Origin: DATBHM01 sp036557505
GTDB taxonomy: Bacteria; Actinomycetota; UBA4738; JACQTL01
Length of the DNA stretch: 39,648 bases
Reading direction: 5' to 3'
Assembly (NCBI GenBank): GCA_036557505.1
Contig: DATBHM010000225.1
Span: 1 to 39,648, forward strand
Part shown: positions 16,717 through 26,434 of the stretch, piece after piece
Layout of the letters: each line of letters opens with the position of its first letter
How positions within the stretch are numbered: the stretch's first letter is position 1
Notes under the pieces: model-generated
Seen by the model: only the letters and a program-made list of their open reading frames with translations
The model's database searches: none
Told to the model about the DNA's origin: nothing
Position numbers and translations under genes: made by a program

Positions 16717-17693
16717 CTGGCCTTCTTCGCCCGGGGGTGCGCGGAGACGAACACCTCGCGGAGGTGCTGCTCGGTGACCAGCGTGTAGATCTGCGTGGTG
16801 GCGACGCTGGCATGGCCGAGGAGCTCCTGCACCACCCGGACGTCGGCACCGCCTTCCAACAGATGGGTCGCGTACGAATGGCGCAGCGTGTGCGGCGTCA
16901 CGCGCTTGCGGACGCCCGCCCGTTCGGCCTCGCGCTTCAGCATCTGCCAGAACGCCTGCCTCGTCAGCCGGCCACCGCGCATGTTGAGGAACAACGCCCC
17001 CCGCGACCCGGCGGACGCGAGCTGAGGCCGCCCGCGGGTGAGGTAGGCGGCGACCGCCTCGCCCGCCATGTGGCCGAGCGGCACCTCGCGCTGCTTCGAT
17101 CCCTTCCCGGTCACGCGGACGCTCCCCTCGTCGAGGTCGACGTCGTCCACGTCGAGCCCCATCAGCTCACTCACGCGGAGGCCCGCACCGTACATCGTCT
17201 CGAGCATGGCCCGGTCCCGGAGTGCCGCGGGCTCCTCGCCGGCCGGCGCCTCAACCAGCCGCGCGACCTCGTCGACCGGCAGCGGCCTCGGGAGCGACCG
17301 GGGGACCTTGGGCCTGGCGGCGGCGCCCGTCGGGTCGCCGTCGAGGTCGCCGTCCCGCACCAGGAACCGGTGGAAGGACCGCACGGCGGCGAGCGTCCTC
17401 GCCACCGAGGACGAGCGGTACGGCTCCGGCTCGCCGTTCGGCCCAGGATAGGTCGAGGACGACATCCAGGCGACGAATCCCCGCACGGCCGCGTCGTCGA
17501 CGTCGTCGGCCCGCTCGATGCCGTGCGCGGCACAGTAGCCTCCGTACCTCTGGAGGTCCCGCCGGTACGCCGCGACCGTGTTGGGCGACAGGCCGCGCTC
17601 GACGGTCAGATGGTCGAGGAACGACTCCATCTGCCGGGCCAGCCCCTCGGGGATCCTCGCGGGGGCGGCGTCGCGTGCAGTGGCCGGCGGCAC
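16713..17693 (-). CDS. xerD: Site-specific tyrosine recombinase XerD
   Basis: A 326-residue tyrosine recombinase that resolves chromosome dimers with XerC at dif. The N-terminal SAM-like domain reads FLDHLTVERGLSPNTVAAYR. The catalytic residues are all present: Arg in YGAGLRVSELMGL, Lys in GKGSKQREVPLG, HTLRHSYATHLLEGG, LGHASVATTQIYT with the nucleophile Tyr. A 10-residue insert (SSTYPGPNGEPEP region) lengthens the N-terminal domain slightly. The start is uncertain: the GTG at 17693 lies 16 bases after ald, while an ATG at 17630 would shorten it to about 305 residues. It is probably chromosomal XerD rather than a phage integrase, given its housekeeping context. Confidence 0.93.
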   Translation of the reverse strand: MPPATARDAAPARIPEGLARQMESFLDHLTVERGLSPNTVAAYRRDLQRYGGYCAAHGIERADDVDDAAVRGFVAWMSSSTYPGPNGEPEPYRSSSVARTLAAVRSFHRFLVRDGDLDGDPTGAAARPKVPRSLPRPLPVDEVARLVEAPAGEEPAALRDRAMLETMYGAGLRVSELMGLDVDDVDLDEGSVRVTGKGSKQREVPLGHMAGEAVAAYLTRGRPQLASAGSRGALFLNMRGGRLTRQAFWQMLKREAERAGVRKRVTPHTLRHSYATHLLEGGADVRVVQELLGHASVATTQIYTLVTEQHLREVFVSAHPRAKKAR

Positions 17694-17709
17694 GGTCGTG
17701 CTCGATGCC

Positions 17710-18834
17710 TCAGGCCGCGCCGTCGAGGACCGACGAGAGCGGCACCGATTCCAGGCCGTGCGCCTCGGCCACGCCGGCGTTCGTGAGCTTCCCGCCGTAG
17801 GCATTGACGCCCTTGGCCAGCGAGGGGTCGCGCCGGACGGCGTCCTCGAGGCCGTGGCTCGCGATCGCGAGCGCGAACGGCAGCGTGACGTTGGTCAGCG
17901 CGTAGGTGCTGGTGTTCGGGACGGCGCCCGGCATGTTCCCGACGGCGTAGTGCACGACGTCGTGCAGCAGGTAGGTCGGGTCCGAGTGGGTGGTCATGTG
18001 GGAGGTCTCGACGCAGCCCCCCTGGTCGATCGCGATGTCGATGATCACCGAACCGGGCCGCATCGACGCGACCATGTCCTCCGTGATGAGCTTCGGCGCC
18101 TTGGCCCCCGGCACCAGGACGGTTCCGATCAGGATGTCGCACTCCCGGGTGCGCTGCTCCAGCGTGAGCTGGTCGGACATCAGCGTCATGATCCGGCCCT
18201 TGTGGATCTGGTCGATCCACCGGAGCTTGTCGAGGTTCTTGTCGACCACGATGACCTCGGCCTCCATGCCGGCGGCGATCCAGGCCGCGTTCGCCCCCGC
18301 CATCCCGGCGCCGAGCACCAGCACCTTGGCCGGACGGACGCCGCTGACGCCTCCCATGAGGACGCCGCGGCCGCCGTACTCCTTCTCCTGCAGGCGCGCG
18401 CCGACGTGAGGCGCCATCCGGCCGGCGACCTCGGACATCGGCGCCAGCAGCGGGAGGCGGTGGTCCTCGTCCTCGACGGTCTCGTACGCGACGGCTTTGA
18501 CGTTCTTCTGCACGAGCGCCTCGGTCAGCGATCGCACCGCGGCGAGGTGGAGGTAGGTGAACAGCGTCTGGCCCTCGCGCATGAGGCCGTATTCCGATTC
18601 GATGGGCTCCTTGACCTTGAGGATCATGTCGGCCTGCCGCCACACGTCCTCCGCACTCGAGACGAACTCCGCGCCGGCGCGCTTGTAGCGATCCTCGTAC
18701 AGGCTGGAGCCGTCGCCGGCGCTCTCCTGCACGAGCACCTGGTGGCCGGCGCTGGTCAGCTCCCGCGCGCCCTCGGGCGTGAGCGCCACCCGGAACTCGT
18801 TGTCCTTGACCTCCTTGGGGACGCCGACGATCAC
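17710..18834 (-). CDS. ald: Alanine dehydrogenase
   Basis: A 374-residue NAD-dependent enzyme that interconverts L-alanine and pyruvate plus ammonia. The N-terminus VPKEVKDNEFRVALTPEGA, the catalytic Lys in MILKVKEP (about residue 75), the catalytic His in LFTYLHLAA (about 96) and the Rossmann motif VLVLGAGMAGANAAWIAAGM (about 172) are all intact. RSNPTYL-like SDPTYLLHDVVHYAVGNMPG closes the family pattern. The GTG at 18834 has GGAGG 6 bases upstream. It probably has its own promoter in the 220-base divergent region shared with the SIMPL gene. Confidence 0.97.
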   Translation of the reverse strand: MIVGVPKEVKDNEFRVALTPEGARELTSAGHQVLVQESAGDGSSLYEDRYKRAGAEFVSSAEDVWRQADMILKVKEPIESEYGLMREGQTLFTYLHLAAVRSLTEALVQKNVKAVAYETVEDEDHRLPLLAPMSEVAGRMAPHVGARLQEKEYGGRGVLMGGVSGVRPAKVLVLGAGMAGANAAWIAAGMEAEVIVVDKNLDKLRWIDQIHKGRIMTLMSDQLTLEQRTRECDILIGTVLVPGAKAPKLITEDMVASMRPGSVIIDIAIDQGGCVETSHMTTHSDPTYLLHDVVHYAVGNMPGAVPNTSTYALTNVTLPFALAIASHGLEDAVRRDPSLAKGVNAYGGKLTNAGVAEAHGLESVPLSSVLDGAA

Positions 18835-19054
18835 CGTGGCCTCCTTCCCTCACCTGCCTCGGAGCCTACCGGACCCCGCCGACCGCAGGGAGCATGAGGG
18901 TTCCGCGTTCGGGCGCCTCACCACGCGCTCCCCGATCCCTCGGAACCCACGAGGGAACACCAGCCGTCCAAGCGATCGGTCCTCCAAGAGGCGGGGGCCA
19001 TTCCAGGGACCGGCACTCCGCGGCGGTCCCGCGAGTCCATTGGAGGACACGATC

Positions 19055-19825
19055 GTGAGCGGACGCATGAAGGTGACGATGCTGGCGGTGGCCGGCGCGC
19101 TCGTCCTGGCGGTGGCGATCCCGGCGCTGGCGCGCTCGAACCATGGTGCTTCGCACGGTTCGGACATCGTTCCGCTCGATCACACTGCGCTGGCCGTGAG
19201 CTCGGCGAACGTCTCCGACCACACCGTGACGGTGTCCGGCTCGTCGGTCGTGACCTCGAAGCCCGACGAAGCGGTCATCAGCCTCGGCGTCCAGACGCAG
19301 GCCCAGACCGCGACCGACGCGTTGTCTCAGAACGCGGCCAAGATGAACGACGTCATCGACGCGATCAAGGGCCTCGGCATCGATGCTGCCGACATCTCGA
19401 CCGACTCCGTCGACCTCTCGCCCCAGACCAACAACAACGGAACCCAGGTCATTGGCTACGTCGCGCAGAACTCCGTCTCTGTCACCGTGCACGACCTGTC
19501 GAAGGCCGGTTCGGTCATCGACAAGGCGAACGCCGCGGGTTCGAACATCGTGAACGGCATCTCGTTCCAGGTGTCGCAGAACAACCCCGCCCTGACCGCC
19601 GCCCTCACGGACGCGGTGAAGGACGCGAAGTCCCGCGCCGACGCCATGGCCGCCGGTGCCGGCGCCACGGTGGGCGACGTCATCTCGATCACCGACCAGT
19701 CGACGCCGCAGCCGCCCATGCCCTTCGCCTACGACAAGGCCGCGGCTGCGGGAGCGGCCACGCCGATCGAGCCCGGAACGGTCTCCACGACGGTCACCGT
19801 CACTGCTGTCTGGGCGTTGCAGTAG
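19055..19825 (+). CDS. Secreted SIMPL (DUF541) domain protein
   Basis: A 256-residue exported protein. A signal peptide (MKVTMLAVAGALVLAVAIPALA, residues 5-26, with A-L-A-R at the likely cleavage site) precedes a SIMPL domain. The domain shows VTVSGSSVVTSKPDEAVISL, then NAAKMNDVIDAIKGLGI and DISTDSVDLSPQ, matching BP26/YggE-type proteins linked to oxidative-stress tolerance or outer-surface assembly. Function in this organism is unknown. The GTG at 19055 was chosen because GGAGG lies 8 bases upstream; an internal ATG at 19067 is the alternative. A hairpin follows 40 bases after the stop. Confidence 0.9.
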   Translation: MSGRMKVTMLAVAGALVLAVAIPALARSNHGASHGSDIVPLDHTALAVSSANVSDHTVTVSGSSVVTSKPDEAVISLGVQTQAQTATDALSQNAAKMNDVIDAIKGLGIDAADISTDSVDLSPQTNNNGTQVIGYVAQNSVSVTVHDLSKAGSVIDKANAAGSNIVNGISFQVSQNNPALTAALTDAVKDAKSRADAMAAGAGATVGDVISITDQSTPQPPMPFAYDKAAAAGAATPIEPGTVSTTVTVTAVWALQ

Positions 19826-19865
19826 TCACTCTCAGCGCTCGGTACGCAACACCCACGGACATGAT

Positions 19866-19885
19866 GGGCCTCCTCCGGGAGGCCC
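19866..19885 (+). terminator. Stem-loop after the SIMPL gene
   Basis: GGGCCTCC pairs perfectly with GGAGGCCC around the loop TCCG, 40 bases after the SIMPL stop codon. It has no T-tract, as is common for actinobacterial terminators. Being palindromic it could also serve the minus-strand gene ending at 19957. Confidence 0.5.
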
Positions 19886-19956
19886 TCCGTCGCCCTGCGC
19901 GGGAGTCGAGTGACGTATCCGTCGCCTGCGCGTAGCGCTCCTCACCTCGCGCTTCG

Positions 19957-20238
19957 TTAGCCGCTCAACAGCGTCCAGTGAGCAGACAGCATTGCCTCAT
20001 CGGACCCCTCCAGGGAAACCCTTCCCCCGAAGTTCTCCTCGAGCTGGTCGGCGAACACTCCCTCGTACCGCTGGATCTCAGTGCACGTCACGTTGATGTC
20101 GTGGCGAGTTCCTTCGGGGCTCACTGCGATGGTCAGAACATCGCCGAGTCTGAGCGTCCCGCCGTGGCAGCGGGCGGCGAAGGCCGCATGCCGCGCGTCA
20201 CCCCTGAGCCGCTGGACGAGCAGAATCTCGCAAGCCAT
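19957..20238 (-). CDS. Small protein, possibly an EF-Tu domain 2-like beta-barrel
   Basis: A 93-residue protein beginning MACEILLVQRLRGDARHAAF. The central pattern AARCHGGTLRLGDVLTIAV followed by alternating hydrophobic residues resembles domain 2 of translation GTPases (where G-x-V-x-x-G-D-x-V recurs), and such stand-alone barrels occur in actinobacteria. This is a weak resemblance, not an identification. The start at 20238 was chosen because GGAGG lies 9 bases before it; the in-frame ATG at 20247 directly abuts that site. A TACAGT box lies about 25 bases upstream. The gene stands alone between convergent and co-directional neighbours. Confidence 0.6.
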   Translation of the reverse strand: MACEILLVQRLRGDARHAAFAARCHGGTLRLGDVLTIAVSPEGTRHDINVTCTEIQRYEGVFADQLEENFGGRVSLEGSDEAMLSAHWTLLSG

Positions 20239-20324
20239 CTCGATCATCCTCCCGCCAGGCTGGAACTGTAGGTCTCTGGGCTTTCAGGTGACATCAACGC
20301 ACGCTGGCTTGACCGGACCAAGTC

Positions 20325-20831
20325 TCACTCGATGCGGGCGGCGGCGAGCATGATCGCGACCGCGGTCTTCGCGTCCTTGATTCGCCCGTCGTGAACCGCG
20401 GCGACCGCCTCGGCGAGGGGCATGCACACGAGCTCGATCTCCTCTTCGGCGGGGCGGTCGGGCTCGGGCTCGACGTGGGCCAGGAACAGGTCGATCTGTT
20501 CGTCGGCGAAGCCCGGTGAGGTGAATACGCTGCCGAGCGGTTCGATGTGGGTGACCTTGTAGCCGGTCTCCTCGAGCACCTCGCGGGCGGCGCAGTCGGA
20601 GACGGCCTCGCCCTCGACGTCACGGACGCCGGCGGGGACCTCCAGGAGCTCCTCCCCCACCGCGTCGCGGAACTGCCGCACCAGCAGCACGTCGTCGCCG
20701 AGCAGCGGAACGGCAGCGCACGCCCCAGGGTGGTGCACGATCTCGCGGTACCGCCCCTCGACGACCTCGACCGAGATCAGCTTGCCCTCGAAGACGGTTC
20801 GGCGTTCGCCGGGCTGCGGAGAGGACGACAA
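20325..20831 (-). CDS. NUDIX hydrolase, ADP-ribose pyrophosphatase-like
   Basis: A 168-residue NUDIX enzyme. The Nudix box is complete: G-V-R-D-V-E-G-E, eight residues, then REVLEETGY (pattern GX5EX7REUXEEXGU), at about residues 67-92. The upstream VLLVRQFRDAVGEELLEVPAG is characteristic of ADP-ribose pyrophosphatases, which hydrolyse ADP-ribose to AMP and ribose-5-phosphate. The substrate is inferred. The start appears to be a TTG at 20831, two bases after the pyrG stop. It is the last gene of the long tlyA-to-NUDIX stretch, as its counterpart (Rv1700, from memory) is next to pyrG in mycobacteria. Confidence 0.92.
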   Translation of the reverse strand: MSSSPQPGERRTVFEGKLISVEVVEGRYREIVHHPGACAAVPLLGDDVLLVRQFRDAVGEELLEVPAGVRDVEGEAVSDCAAREVLEETGYKVTHIEPLGSVFTSPGFADEQIDLFLAHVEPEPDRPAEEEIELVCMPLAEAVAAVHDGRIKDAKTAVAIMLAAARIE

Positions 20832-20833
20832 GG

Positions 20834-22478
<1,645 letters not shown>

Positions 22479-22486
<8 letters not shown>

Positions 22487-23474
22487 CTCGGGAGGTCACT
22501 GTAGCAGAGCCCTCCGACGCGGCGTCGCCGATTCCCCTGCCAACTTCGCCCGGCGCCCGGAAATTTCCCGGTCCGGGCAGCCCCGCCGGCTGGGGTTCGC
22601 TTCCGGGCCCGCCGCGCGAGCCCGCGTCAGGGAGCACCGGAGGGGCGTCGGCCGGCGACCGGCCGAGCCGGTCGAGCCACCGGAGCGGCGGCACCGCGTC
22701 GATGCATCGCGAGAACGTGACCGTCTCGGCCAGGAGGTTCAGCCCGATCGCCACGGCCGCCGCGGCGATCACCCCGACTCCTGTGAGCTCGACGTAGGCG
22801 GCCGCTCCCAGCACGAACCCCAGCAGGTTCGATCCGGCGTCGCCGAGCATGCCGCGCTCGCCAAGATCCGGCCACACCGCGGCGAGCTCCGCGCCCAGCA
22901 GCCGGGCCAGGATCGCCGGCGGGCCCAGGAACATCATCGGCAGGGCCCCGAGGACGAACGCCTTCCCCGCCCGGCCCGGCCGGACGTCGAGGCCGTTCCA
23001 CACGTTCGCCGCCCCCGCGATCAGCAGCACGCCGGCCACCATCACCGCCGGGGACCGCCCCTCGAGCGTGAGCACCACCAACACGGCGCCGGCGATGCCC
23101 GCGACCACCTTCAGCAGGCCGGTCGTGATGCGGCCCCGCAACAGCTCGCGCCCGTGGGCGAACAGGCCCCGGGGTCCGCCCGGGCGGAGGTCATCGACCA
23201 GACCGGCGGCGAACACGAGCACCGCGCCCGCCAGGAGGCCCCACGTGTCGTGGCCGAGCTCGGTTCCCCAGATCAGGGCGAGCAGCCCGGCGATCAGCTG
23301 GGCCAACGCCGACCCCGCGAACAGCGCGATCCCCAGCGTGGCCGGGACCGGGCGGTTCGCGTGGTTGATCACGGTGAGGCGGCGGCGCCATCGGGCCGGG
23401 GTGAGCACCATGGCGCAGACGGCCAGGCCGGATCCCACGGCGATCAGGAGCACCAACCGGAGCGTGTCGTTCAT
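22479..23474 (-). CDS. MraY/WecA-family (GT4) phospho-sugar transferase
   Basis: A 331-residue polytopic membrane enzyme of the polyprenyl-phosphate N-acetylhexosamine-1-phosphate transferase superfamily. Family motifs are NHANRPVPATLGIALFAG, AAGLVDDL (Asp-Asp pair), NVWNGLDVRPGRAGK and MLGDAGSNLLGFVLG, spread over about ten hydrophobic segments. Such enzymes load a sugar phosphate onto undecaprenyl or decaprenyl phosphate for envelope polysaccharides. The last 50 residues are Pro/Gly-rich and probably disordered. The ATG at 23474 overlaps the GT2 gene stop (ATGA). The precise sugar cannot be told. Confidence 0.85.
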
Positions 23475-24160
23475 CGCCACCCCAGCGCACGCGGCGCGAG
23501 CGCCCGCAGGATGTCCCGCCCCTGCCGGGCCCGGTGCACGAACCCGGCCAGGTCGCGCGCGGTCGAACGGTGGGAGAACTCCACGGGGACCTCGACGACG
23601 CGGAACTCCAGCCGCGACGCGTCGGCCACCATCGCCGCGTCGACGCCGAACCCGCCGGCGAGCGGCAGGCACGCCCGGAGGCACTCGACGGTCACCGCCC
23701 GCTGGCCGGACAGCGGGGCGGTGGTGCGCAGGCCCGAGATCCGCCGGATCAGCGCGCTGGACGACCGTCGGACCAGTCCGAACCCGCCGGACAACGCCCG
23801 CGGAGGAACCCCGACCGCCAGGTCGGCCCGGCCGGACGCGACGGGGGCCAGCACGTCGCGGAGGGCGGCGGCCGACGACCCGAGGTCGCCGTCGGCGAGG
23901 AGGACGATCGCGCCCGCCCCGTCCACGCGGCCGAGCGCCGCGGCGAGCGCACCGCCCTTGCCCGATCCCTTCGGCGAGCGGACCACCCTGGCGCCGGCGG
24001 CGAGTGCCTCCTCCGCGGTTCCGTCGCTCGACCCGTCGTCGGCCACGATCACCCCTCCCACGCCGTCGATGGACCGAAGCGCCCGAACCGTCGGGCCGAT
24101 CCTGCCCTCCTCGTCGCGGGCCGCGACCAGGGCGATCACGGACGCCGAAGGTTCGCTCAC
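23471..24160 (-). CDS. Family 2 glycosyltransferase (dolichol-phosphate mannosyltransferase-like)
   Basis: A 229-residue GT-A fold transferase. The start VIALVAARDEEGRIGPTVRA, the nucleotide-binding IVADDGSSDGTAEEA and the metal-binding DGD in LLADGDLGSS are typical of the family. AVTVECLRACLPL and VEVPVEFSHR follow the acceptor region. It has no membrane helices. The GTG at 24160 overlaps the stop of the mctB/steB-like gene (GTGA), and its stop overlaps the MraY/WecA-like gene, so these act together, probably building a lipid-linked glycan. The sugar is unknown. Confidence 0.85.
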   Translation of the reverse strand: MSEPSASVIALVAARDEEGRIGPTVRALRSIDGVGGVIVADDGSSDGTAEEALAAGARVVRSPKGSGKGGALAAALGRVDGAGAIVLLADGDLGSSAAALRDVLAPVASGRADLAVGVPPRALSGGFGLVRRSSSALIRRISGLRTTAPLSGQRAVTVECLRACLPLAGGFGVDAAMVADASRLEFRVVEVPVEFSHRSTARDLAGFVHRARQGRDILRALAPRALGWR

Positions 24161-25074
24161 GGGGACAACGGGACGAACGCGTCGGCTCCGGGCTTGCTCC
24201 CGTAGTCCCCGCCCGATCCGCCTCTGATCATGCGCGCGAACCCCAGCGCCAACGCCAGCCGGCCCTCCTTCTGCTCCATGTCGTCGACGGTCACGAGGTG
24301 TTCGCGGGGCAGGTTCGGGTCCGACCGGATCAGCGGCACGAACGGATGGAGCTGCGTTCCCTTCGTCTCCACCGCCGCGGTGAGATTCCCGTCCTGGACG
24401 AACTGGTTCACGAGCGGCTCCATGAACGTCGTGATCGGCACGCCGGGCGTCCCCTGGCCGCCGGCGGACACGACCACCAGTTGGCCCGGGCCGCCCACCT
24501 TGTCGGCGTCGCCGGGGTTCACGTCGGGGGAGGTGACGAACCCCTGCTGGAGAAGCGACACGAGCAGGTCGGGGGTTCCGGGAGGGCAGGTCGGGCGGGA
24601 GAATCCGGCGGCGCCTCTGGACAGGCGATCCGCCAGCTGCGTCGAAGCGATGCCGACGAGCGTCGGCTGGGGCGTGTCCCGCGAGACGCACAGCGTGTCG
24701 GCGAGCGGCCCCGAGTCGCTGGGCGACCGGAGCAACGAGGTGACGGTCATCGAATCGACGTTCGCGCCCGCCTGGGTGAGGACGTCGGCAGCGTTCCGAG
24801 CCCCCGCCGGATCTGATTTGTCATCCGTGACGACGATGGCCTTCTGGCCGACCAGGAGCGTCGGGATGAGCCATTGGGATGTGGCGTCGCGCACCTCGTC
24901 CAGCTGGGAGATGAGGGTCTGGGCGTCGTGCACCTGCGCCTCCAGGTTGCGGGTGTTGTTCTTGAGCGTCGTGACGAGCCCCGACTTGATGACCGTGGTT
25001 CCCGCCAGCACGCCCAGGGCGAGCGCAAGGAACACGGCGACGATCGTCACCAGGTGGTATCGGAACGAGATCAC
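24157..25074 (-). CDS. MctB/SteB family envelope protein
   Basis: A 305-residue protein with one N-terminal membrane helix (TIVAVFLALALGVLAGTTVI) followed by a coiled coil (LKNNTRNLEAQVHDAQTLIS) and an extracytoplasmic domain. The start MISFRYHLVTIVAVFLALAL is the hallmark of this actinobacterial family, called copper transporter MctB (Rv1698) in mycobacteria and SteB in corynebacteria, where it partners SteA in cell separation. Here the steA gene is 19 bases upstream, so an envelope or cell-division role seems as likely as copper handling. The C-terminal half contains a possible nucleotide- or sugar-binding loop but no metal motif that I can see. Confidence 0.88.
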   Translation of the reverse strand: MISFRYHLVTIVAVFLALALGVLAGTTVIKSGLVTTLKNNTRNLEAQVHDAQTLISQLDEVRDATSQWLIPTLLVGQKAIVVTDDKSDPAGARNAADVLTQAGANVDSMTVTSLLRSPSDSGPLADTLCVSRDTPQPTLVGIASTQLADRLSRGAAGFSRPTCPPGTPDLLVSLLQQGFVTSPDVNPGDADKVGGPGQLVVVSAGGQGTPGVPITTFMEPLVNQFVQDGNLTAAVETKGTQLHPFVPLIRSDPNLPREHLVTVDDMEQKEGRLALALGFARMIRGGSGGDYGSKPGADAFVPLSP

Positions 25075-25093
25075 GACAGGCTCCTACCGGGGC

Positions 25094-26167
25094 TCAGAAG
25101 ATCCTCCCCAGCTGGTCGAGCAGCTGGTGCAGGAACAATCGGAACGGTTGCGAGGCCAGGGCCACCACGATCATGGCGAACAGCGCGGCGCCGACCAGGA
25201 GGGCAAGGTCGCGGCCGCGGACCCGGCCCGTGTACAGCCGGGACACCCCCTTGGCGTCCATGAGGATCTCCCCGACCCGCAGCCGGACGAGGAACGTCGA
25301 CGCCATCCCCATGCGCCCCTTGTCGAGGAACTCCCGCAGGTTCCCGTGGGAGCCCACCGCCACGATGAGCTCGGCGCCCTTCCCGTGCGCGAGGACGAAC
25401 GCCATGTCCTCGCTCGTCCCCGTGCTCTCCATCACCTTGAACGGGACCCCGAGCCCCTCGAGCCGCTCCCGCCCGGGCGCGCGGCCTCCCGGGTAGGCGT
25501 GCACGATGACCTCGGCGGGCGGCTTCCGGCGGAACAGGCCGTGGGGCCGGACGGCCTCACGCAGCGTCTCCTCGGACACGCTGTCCATGTCGCCGACGAT
25601 CAGGTCGGGGTGGTACCCGGCGTCGACCAGCGCGTCCGCCCCCCCGTCGACGCCGATGAGGATCGGCCGGACGTCACGGATGTACGGCCGGAGCGTGGCG
25701 AGGTCCTCCCGGTACCGGTACCCCCGGACGACCACGAGCACCGGATGCCCGGCGATCTCGTGGACCAGCTCCGGGAGCCCCGAACCGCCGAACAGCAGGT
25801 CGCGCTCCCGCTGCATGAACTCCATCGTGTTCCGGGCGAAGGACTCGAACTGCTCCGCCAGGCGGACGCGGGCGTCCTCCATGGCCTCCGCGACGGAGTC
25901 CGGGCTCTGGAGGATCCCGACGCCGACCAGGCGTGTGCCGGCGTAGATGCGGTCGCCGTCGAGACGCAGCGAGGCCCCCTCCCGGACCTTCTGCAGGAGC
26001 AGGGGGCCGACCGAGTCCACCAGGGGGATGCCGGCCTCCATCAGGATCCGGGGTCCCAGGTTCGGATAGCGCCCGGAGATCGAACGCGCCGCGTTCACGA
26101 CGCCGGCCACGCCGGCATCGACCAGCCCCTCGGCGGAGAGGCGGTCCAGGTCCTCGTGGTCGATCAC
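25094..26167 (-). CDS. steA: SteA-like protein with thiamine-pyrophosphokinase-like domain
   Basis: From the GTG at 26167 it encodes 357 residues. The N-terminal half carries the SteA hallmark NAARSISGRYPNLGP; the middle has a thiamine pyrophosphokinase-like core, GVDGGADALVDAGYHPDLIV then GDMDSVSE. A single C-terminal membrane helix (LLVGAALFAMIVVALAS) ends the protein. SteA acts with SteB in corynebacterial cell separation. The typical SteA start (ARVDRRTKTLLRRIQPGEIA) is encoded directly upstream in the same frame, so the true start lies beyond 26167. No ATG, GTG or TTG exists in that frame before the stop; an ACG at 26296 lies 7 bases after AAAGGGG, and in-frame CTG codons lie at 26272, 26263 and 26200. 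Confidence 0.88.
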   Translation of the reverse strand: MIDHEDLDRLSAEGLVDAGVAGVVNAARSISGRYPNLGPRILMEAGIPLVDSVGPLLLQKVREGASLRLDGDRIYAGTRLVGVGILQSPDSVAEAMEDARVRLAEQFESFARNTMEFMQRERDLLFGGSGLPELVHEIAGHPVLVVVRGYRYREDLATLRPYIRDVRPILIGVDGGADALVDAGYHPDLIVGDMDSVSEETLREAVRPHGLFRRKPPAEVIVHAYPGGRAPGRERLEGLGVPFKVMESTGTSEDMAFVLAHGKGAELIVAVGSHGNLREFLDKGRMGMASTFLVRLRVGEILMDAKGVSRLYTGRVRGRDLALLVGAALFAMIVVALASQPFRLFLHQLLDQLGRIF

Positions 26168-26358
26168 CGCGATCTCGCCTGGCTGGATCCGGCGGAGCAG
26201 CGTCTTGGTCCTGCGGTCGACCCGGGCGATCCCCGCGGCCGGACGGGCGCGGCGGGATCGCAGCCGGAGCAGGCTCCGGGGCCTCGTGGCGGCCGTGGGT
26301 GCACCCCTTTCGATTCGTGCGTTTGGCGGCCGGCGGCGGCGCCGACGCGGTTCCGTGC

Positions 26359-26378
26359 ACCCCGCCGACCTGCGGGGT
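26359..26378 (-). terminator. Stem-loop between recN and steA
   Basis: ACCCCGC and GCGGGGT pair perfectly around a 6-base loop, 57 bases beyond the recN stop and about 60 bases before the likely steA start. There is no T-tract. It may end recN transcripts or regulate steA; the direction of action is not clear. Confidence 0.35.
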
Positions 26379-26434
26379 CAAGGGTAGCGGACGCGCCTGA
26401 ACGTGGGGTGAGGCGGGCCGACTGCCGGCCGGGC

